Positions 59,832 to 64,000 of a DNA stretch of 64,000 bases are shown here, in pieces. Within the stretch, counting starts at the first letter, position 1. Each line of letters begins with the position of its first letter. The translations under genes were made by a program, and so were the position numbers. The notes below the pieces were generated by a model. It did not search any database and was not told where the DNA came from. It saw nothing but the letters and a program-made list of their open reading frames with translations. Origin of the DNA: an uncultured Bacteroidota bacterium (GTDB lineage Bacteria; Bacteroidota; Bacteroidia; Flavobacteriales; Flavobacteriaceae); NCBI GenBank assembly GCA_902560045.1, contig CACEKJ010000001.1, positions 1-64,000 on the forward strand. The letters are read 5' to 3'.

Positions 59832-60584
59832 ATGAGAATATTTTCATTTTACTTATTATTTATTTCTCTACTTTTTCAGGGTTGCTTTGAAACAAATAAC
59901 AATTCCTTTGATGGTAAAAACATTTCTATTAACTCTGAAATTAAAGTTGATTCAAGTATTATAAATTTTTACCTGCCCTACAAATCTAAACTTCAAGATG
60001 GATTAATGAATAAGCCCATCTCCTACTCATTAAAAACGTATAAGAAAAATGATGGTATTTTAAATAGTTCATTAGGAAATATGTTTGCTGATGCAACATA
60101 TGATTTAATAAATCCAATTTTTAAAGATAAAACTGGGAATTCCATAGATGTTGTTTTGTTAAATAATGGAGGAATAAGATCGATTATTTCTCAGGGGCCA
60201 GTAAGTGAAAAAACTGCCTTTGAATTAATGCCTTTTGAAAATAGTATTGTAATTGTAAAATTAGACGGAAATTCAATTAAAAAAATGGTTGATTATTTAG
60301 TAAAAGTTAGACTTCCTCACCCGATTAAGGGACTTGAGATTATTTTAAACAAAGATTATAGTGTTGAATCCGTTTTACTAAATAACAATCCGATAGATGA
60401 AAATAAAAACTATTTTGTAGCTACAACCGATTATCTTCTTGATGGTGGAGATAAAATGTACTTTTTAGCTGAATCAAAAGAAACTACAATAATAGATTAC
60501 AAAATGAGGGATGTGTTGATTGATTATTTTATTAAAACAGACACCCTAAAACTTAAAACAGATAACAGGTTTATAATTAATTAA
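59832..60584 (+). CDS. 5'-nucleotidase C-terminal domain lipoprotein
   Basis: A 250-residue lipoprotein (lipobox LFQGC, Cys18) that consists only of the substrate-binding C-terminal domain of UshA-like 5'-nucleotidases. LGNMFADATYDLINP and the LLNNGGIRS motif bind the nucleoside in full-length enzymes; GPVSEKTAFELMPFENSIV and TTDYLLDGGDKM follow. It has no metal site and needs the partner encoded directly downstream (0-nt gap). The two genes are in the reverse order of the domains of UshA. Confidence 0.9.
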   Translation: MRIFSFYLLFISLLFQGCFETNNNSFDGKNISINSEIKVDSSIINFYLPYKSKLQDGLMNKPISYSLKTYKKNDGILNSSLGNMFADATYDLINPIFKDKTGNSIDVVLLNNGGIRSIISQGPVSEKTAFELMPFENSIVIVKLDGNSIKKMVDYLVKVRLPHPIKGLEIILNKDYSVESVLLNNNPIDENKNYFVATTDYLLDGGDKMYFLAESKETTIIDYKMRDVLIDYFIKTDTLKLKTDNRFIIN

Positions 60585-61496
60585 ATGGATAGGAGAAAGT
60601 TTTTAAAGAATTCTGTATTTGGGTCCTTAGCCTTGGGGTCTACAATACATAATTACAGTTGTGAAACTAGTGATTTAAAAAAAATTACCATTCTTCATAC
60701 AAATGACGTTCATAGTCATATTGAGCCTTTTTCGTCAGAACATTCTGAATTTCCGAATCAAGGAGGTTTTGAAAGAAGATCAACCCTAGTTAATTCGATT
60801 AGAAACAACAACCCAAATACGTTGTTGTTTGACGCAGGAGATATCTTTCAGGGAACCCCTTATTTTAATTTTTTTAACGGAGAGTTAGAGTTTAAATTAA
60901 TGAGTTTACTTAAATATGATGCTGTGACCATTGGAAATCATGATTTTGATAACGGAATCACTGGATTGTATGAGCAAATGCCAAAAGCATCTTTTGATTT
61001 TTTAATATCAAATTATGATTTCTCAAACACTGTTTTAGAAGGTAAAACCAGAAATTATAAAATCTATAATAAATTTGGAATTAAAATTGGAGTTTTTGGA
61101 CTTGGAATTGAACTAGAAGGTTTGGTAACTAAAGAGCTTTACAAGGAGACTAAATATTTAGATCCCATAGAAATATCAAGAGATATTTCCAACAGATTAA
61201 AATTTGAAGAAAATTGTGACTTGATCATCTGCCTGTCACATTTAGGTTATAAATATGACAACCTTCCTGAAAGAGTATGTGATTATAATCTTGCTAAAAA
61301 ATCAAATCATATTGACCTGATAATTGGAGGACATACACATACTTTTATGGATAAACCAATTGTTTTAAAAAATGAAAAAGGGAATGATGTTATTATAAAT
61401 CAAGTTGGATGTTTCGGTCTGTATCTAGGACAAATTGACTTTTTCTTTGACCGTAATAATAAAAGGTCATTTAGGTCATCCGTACTTAAAATATAG
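60585..61496 (+). CDS. 5'-nucleotidase metallophosphatase domain protein with twin-arginine-like signal
   Basis: A 303-residue protein with the dimetal catalytic domain of UshA-type enzymes: LHTNDVHSHIEPF, NTLLFDAGDIFQGTPYF, IGNHDFDNG, and IIGGHTHTFMDKP. The N-terminus MDRRKFLKNSVFGSLALGS is a Tat-type signal (RRKFLK); a Cys in NYSC follows and could be lipidated, though the box is not ideal. It presumably pairs with the substrate-binding half encoded immediately upstream to hydrolyse nucleotides in the periplasm. It ends 2 nt from the convergent DUF2892 gene. Confidence 0.92.
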   Translation: MDRRKFLKNSVFGSLALGSTIHNYSCETSDLKKITILHTNDVHSHIEPFSSEHSEFPNQGGFERRSTLVNSIRNNNPNTLLFDAGDIFQGTPYFNFFNGELEFKLMSLLKYDAVTIGNHDFDNGITGLYEQMPKASFDFLISNYDFSNTVLEGKTRNYKIYNKFGIKIGVFGLGIELEGLVTKELYKETKYLDPIEISRDISNRLKFEENCDLIICLSHLGYKYDNLPERVCDYNLAKKSNHIDLIIGGHTHTFMDKPIVLKNEKGNDVIINQVGCFGLYLGQIDFFFDRNNKRSFRSSVLKI

Positions 61497-61498
61497 TA

Positions 61499-61723
61499 CT
61501 ATTTTCCGTTTTGGATAGGGTTTGAATCAGGCATTACCTTATTCAATATAGTGTAAACAGGACAAAATTTTGTAAAAGGACTTATTATCTGTAATACCGC
61601 AACTCCAACAGCTACCCAAATCCAGTCTAAACCAAACTGATTAGCTAAGGCTATTGAACCTAAATATAACAACCCTACTATCCCATCGTGTACTCTTACT
61701 TTTATAATATCTTTTTGATTCAT
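61499..61723 (-). CDS. DUF2892 family small membrane protein
   Basis: A 74-residue protein with two transmembrane segments (about residues 15-27 and 33-46), followed by SPFTKFCPVYTIL, the conserved Cys-Pro-Tyr motif of the DUF2892 (YgaP-like) family. Family members are often linked with rhodanese or sulfur proteins, but none is adjacent. It lies 23 bp downstream of ligA and is probably co-transcribed. Confidence 0.9.
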   Translation of the reverse strand: MNQKDIIKVRVHDGIVGLLYLGSIALANQFGLDWIWVAVGVAVLQIISPFTKFCPVYTILNKVMPDSNPIQNGK

Positions 61724-61746
61724 GATAAGTTTAATTTTAATTGTTT

Positions 61747-63753
61747 CTAAAATAATAAATTTTGACCAGAAACTAAGTTGGTTAGTTCATTTTCAGAGAT
61801 AATATTTATATTGAGTTTTTCAGCTTTTAGCTTTTTACTAGGTCCCATATTTGCTCCTGCAACTAAATAACTTGTTTTTGATGATAAAGAAGATGATATT
61901 TTACCTCCGTTTGTTTCAATAAATCTTTTCAATTCATCCCTAGAAAAATTTGAAAAAACTCCAGAAATGACAAAAGATTTTCCCGCCAATATTGAAGATA
62001 CGTTTTTATCTGAATCATCAATTTCAAACCTAACACCGTTTTTCTTTAACTTATTAATAATTTGAATGTTATCATTATCTAAAGCAAATTCTAGTATACT
62101 ATTTGCAATCTTTTCACCAATTTCATCAACCAATATTAACTCGTCAAAACTGCTATTTAACATATTGTCGATGCTTTCAAAATGTTTTGCCAGCTTTTTA
62201 GCAACGGTTTCTCCAACATATCTAATACCTAATCCATATAAAACCCTCTCAAATGGAATTTTTTTGGACTCAATAATTCCCTCTAACAAATTGTTAGCGC
62301 TTTTATCAGCCATACGATCTAAATGAACTACTTGGTCAAATTTCAAATCATAGAGATCTGAACAATTCTTGATTAAATTTGCATTAACTAGCAGAGCTAC
62401 AGTTTCTTGACCTAAGCCTTCAATATCCAAAGCTTTCCTAGAGATATAATGTTGTATTCTACCTATAATTTGAGGTTTACATCCGTTATAATTTAGACAG
62501 TAGTGATTGGCTTCCCCTTCCAACCTGTGTAGTTTTGAACCACATTCAGGACAATATTCTGGAAATTCAAATTTCTTGGAATCCACTGCTCTTTTTGACT
62601 TATCAACATTTGTAATTTTTGGTATAATATCTCCACCCTTTTCAACATAAACAAAATCTCCAACTCTAATATCCATAGATTCAATAAAATCAGCATTATG
62701 AAGTGATGCGCGTTTTACAATTGTTCCTGCTAAATTTACAGGCTCTAAATTAGCGACAGGCGTTATTGAACCTGTTCTTCCAACCTGAAAAGAAATATTA
62801 TTTAAGCTAGTACCAGTATTTTCAGGCTTAAACTTGTAGGCCATTGCCCATCTTGGAAACTTTGAGGTAAAACCAAGAATTTCCCTCTGATAAAAATCAT
62901 TCACTTTTAAAACAACCCCGTCTATTTCAAATGGTAATTCAGATCTATTTTTTTCCCAGTGTTGTATAAATTCAAATATTTCTTCAATTGAATCACTATG
63001 CATATGATTTTGAAAAACATTGAACCCTATATTTTTGGCTTTTTCTAAAAAATCAATTTGACTTTTAAATAAATTAGGATTTTCAACAGAATAAAGCAGA
63101 CATTCTAATGGTCTTGTTGAAACCTCCTTACTATCTTGTAATTTTAAACTACCAGAGGCTGTATTTCTTGGATTTTTGAAAGGTTCCTCACCATTATGAA
63201 TTCTTAACTTATTTAGCTCATTAAAGCCTTCAATAGGCATTACAACCTCGCCTCTGGCTTCAAAATTATTTGAGAAATTACCAATTAACTTAAGTGGGAC
63301 CGTAGGGATGGTTTTTATATTAGCTGTTACGTCGTCTCCTTTCACTCCGTCTCCTCTGGTTACTGCTTTTATCAATTCACCGTTGCTATACAGTAAATTA
63401 ATAGAAACACCGTCAAATTTTAATTCACAAGTATATTGAACAGGCTCTTCTATTATCTTTTTAATTCTTTTCTCCCAATCTTTTAAATCTTCTAGGGAGT
63501 AAGAGTTATCTAGGGAGTACATTGGGGTTTCATGAACAGATGTGTTAAAAGATTTTGTAACCTCACCACCTACTCTTTGAGTTGGAGAGTTTTTATCAAA
63601 AAAATCAGGATTTGATTTTTCCAAGTCATTTAACTCCTTGAGCATCATATCAAATTCATAATCAGAAATCAGAGGGTCATCAAGAACATAATACCTATAA
63701 TTATGATCATGAAGTTTTTTCCTAAGACTAAAAATTTTTTCTGATATATTCAT
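61747..63753 (-). CDS. ligA: NAD-dependent DNA ligase
   Basis: A 668-residue ligase that seals nicks in replication and repair. Domain Ia has NYRYYVLDDPLISDYEFDMM; the adenylated Lys112 is in ELKFDGVSI; the OB fold is followed by a four-Cys zinc finger (CPECGSKL then CLNYNGC), helix-hairpin-helix repeats (DIEGLGQETVALL, LGIRYVGETVAKKLA), and a C-terminal BRCT domain (AGKSFVISGVFSNFSRDELK). The ATG at 63753 fits the family start; an in-frame TTG upstream is rejected. A 13-bp palindrome lies upstream. Confidence 0.97.
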   Translation of the reverse strand: MNISEKIFSLRKKLHDHNYRYYVLDDPLISDYEFDMMLKELNDLEKSNPDFFDKNSPTQRVGGEVTKSFNTSVHETPMYSLDNSYSLEDLKDWEKRIKKIIEEPVQYTCELKFDGVSINLLYSNGELIKAVTRGDGVKGDDVTANIKTIPTVPLKLIGNFSNNFEARGEVVMPIEGFNELNKLRIHNGEEPFKNPRNTASGSLKLQDSKEVSTRPLECLLYSVENPNLFKSQIDFLEKAKNIGFNVFQNHMHSDSIEEIFEFIQHWEKNRSELPFEIDGVVLKVNDFYQREILGFTSKFPRWAMAYKFKPENTGTSLNNISFQVGRTGSITPVANLEPVNLAGTIVKRASLHNADFIESMDIRVGDFVYVEKGGDIIPKITNVDKSKRAVDSKKFEFPEYCPECGSKLHRLEGEANHYCLNYNGCKPQIIGRIQHYISRKALDIEGLGQETVALLVNANLIKNCSDLYDLKFDQVVHLDRMADKSANNLLEGIIESKKIPFERVLYGLGIRYVGETVAKKLAKHFESIDNMLNSSFDELILVDEIGEKIANSILEFALDNDNIQIINKLKKNGVRFEIDDSDKNVSSILAGKSFVISGVFSNFSRDELKRFIETNGGKISSSLSSKTSYLVAGANMGPSKKLKAEKLNINIISENELTNLVSGQNLLF

Positions 63754-63765
63754 TACATTTATCAA

Positions 63766-63778
63766 GTTACATTGTAAC
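63766..63778. promoter_or_regulatory. Operator-like palindrome GTTACATTGTAAC
   Basis: Inverted repeat GTTACA-T-TGTAAC with 6-bp perfect arms, in the 59-bp divergent spacer between ligA (ATG 63753) and the plus-strand gene (ATG 63813). No regulator is identified and no exact -7 box is found in this spacer. Confidence 0.35.
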
Positions 63779-63812
63779 AAAAAAACTACTCTAAGATAGT
63801 AAATTGAAGCTC

Positions 63813-64000
63813 ATGAATGCACTTAAAATAACTGTTTTTTTTATATTTTTTTCCCATATAAACATTCATTTTTCTCAAAATAATAAGATCATTCCTGAAC
63901 CCTATGAACAAACCATTAAACAAGGGGTTTTTTATTCGATTGAAAGTCCAGATATTATTACAGAATCTGATTTTAATTCTGCTGCTACTCTTCTAAAAGA
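63813..64000 (+). CDS. Secreted protein, N-terminus of probable GH20 beta-N-acetylhexosaminidase, 3'-truncated by window edge
   Basis: The first 62 codons of a plus-strand gene. The signal peptide (about residues 4-21) ends HFS-Q (mature Gln22). The following NNKIIPEPYEQTIKQGVF and ITESDFNSAATLLK resemble the opening of the GH20 N-terminal domain (IIPKPxxxxxxxGxF, then a helix with A-x-x-L). The catalytic domain is outside the window, so the enzyme call is tentative. The family releases GlcNAc or GalNAc from chitin, glycans or peptidoglycan fragments. Confidence 0.6.
   Translation, partial: MNALKITVFFIFFSHINIHFSQNNKIIPEPYEQTIKQGVFYSIESPDIITESDFNSAATLLK

Noticed and set aside
63754-63780. TTG start for ligA
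   Set aside because: The added residues are not ligase-like, and they run through the palindrome in the spacer.
1-64000. tRNA, rRNA, CRISPR arrays, insertion sequences, prophage or attachment sites
   Set aside because: I looked in all gaps. The spacers are short (mostly under 130 bp) and hold none of these; no gap exceeds 300 bp.

Overview
This is a very AT-rich (by eye about 30% G+C, not counted), densely packed chromosomal segment of a Bacteroidota bacterium. It is most likely a marine, streamlined member of the Flavobacteriia. The evidence is: -7 promoter boxes of the Bacteroidota type TAnnTTTG; two secreted proteins with type IX secretion (T9SS) C-terminal sorting domains, plus the T9SS-associated PorD/DUF4835 protein; many SPII lipoproteins; signal peptidase I substrates whose predicted mature N-terminus is always Gln; a fused E1 alpha/beta dehydrogenase; and an Rpb6-like omega subunit. 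No rRNA, tRNA, CRISPR, prophage or insertion sequence was found. One structural RNA, the small SRP RNA (ffs), is present.

Layout. 1-7.3 kb: 3' part of dnaN, a secreted protein, a TauE/SafE permease, then a minus-strand run of small accessory membrane or exported proteins (a 43-codon peptide, a lipoprotein-type RidA, a DUF805-like protein, two NTF2-like proteins, a DUF1295 membrane protein, a DUF1028 protein with T9SS tail, a Cys-tailed small protein). 7.3-12.5 kb: a secreted VirB10-like protein, mnmE and rhomboid, an LpxL-type acyltransferase, glmM. 12.5-17.8 kb: plus-strand ggt-uvrA-LOG operon. 17.8-23.6 kb: E1 alpha/beta fusion, holA, HsdR-N-domain protein with glycosyltransferase, OmpA lipoprotein. 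23.6-34.2 kb: uvrD/pcrA, recG, TlpA-like lipoprotein, pheT, ABC-F protein, fsa-type aldolase. 34.2-41.5 kb: SDR, SRP RNA, glutaminyl cyclase with a beta-helix lipoprotein, glyA, lipoprotein, smpB, pcm. 41.6-45.5 kb: plus-strand operon of Gfo/Idh oxidoreductase, 3-hydroxyacyl-CoA dehydrogenase, YggS, DEDDh exonuclease, miaA. 45.5-50.4 kb: minus-strand response regulator, histidine kinase, coaE, YbbR-like, glycosyltransferase. 50.4-53.4 kb: a 971-residue T9SS adhesin-like protein. 53.4-59.8 kb: minus-strand fabI, recN, porD, coaBC, rpoZ, bamD and a hypothetical gene. 59.8-64 kb: a 5'-nucleotidase split over two genes, a DUF2892 protein, ligA, and the start of a probable GH20 hexosaminidase.

Most genes are housekeeping (replication, repair, translation and tRNA modification, CoA and fatty acid metabolism, envelope assembly). 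The unifying theme is the cell envelope: BamD and PorD assemble or serve the outer membrane and T9SS; SPI-exported cargo carries N-terminal Gln; and a periplasmic glutaminyl cyclase that could cap these N-termini lies in the same window.

The most noteworthy observations are: 7 of 7 SPI cargoes with mature Gln next to a glutaminyl cyclase gene; ten of eleven tail-to-tail gene pairs whose stop codons overlap or abut; an exonuclease that needs a non-AUG (probably ATT) start to keep its catalytic motif; a 43-residue hydrophobic peptide coupled to the RidA gene; possible leaderless mRNAs, with the start site calibrated by the SRP RNA promoter; and operator-like palindromes in three promoter regions. 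I found no clear multi-gene defence or otherwise undescribed system.
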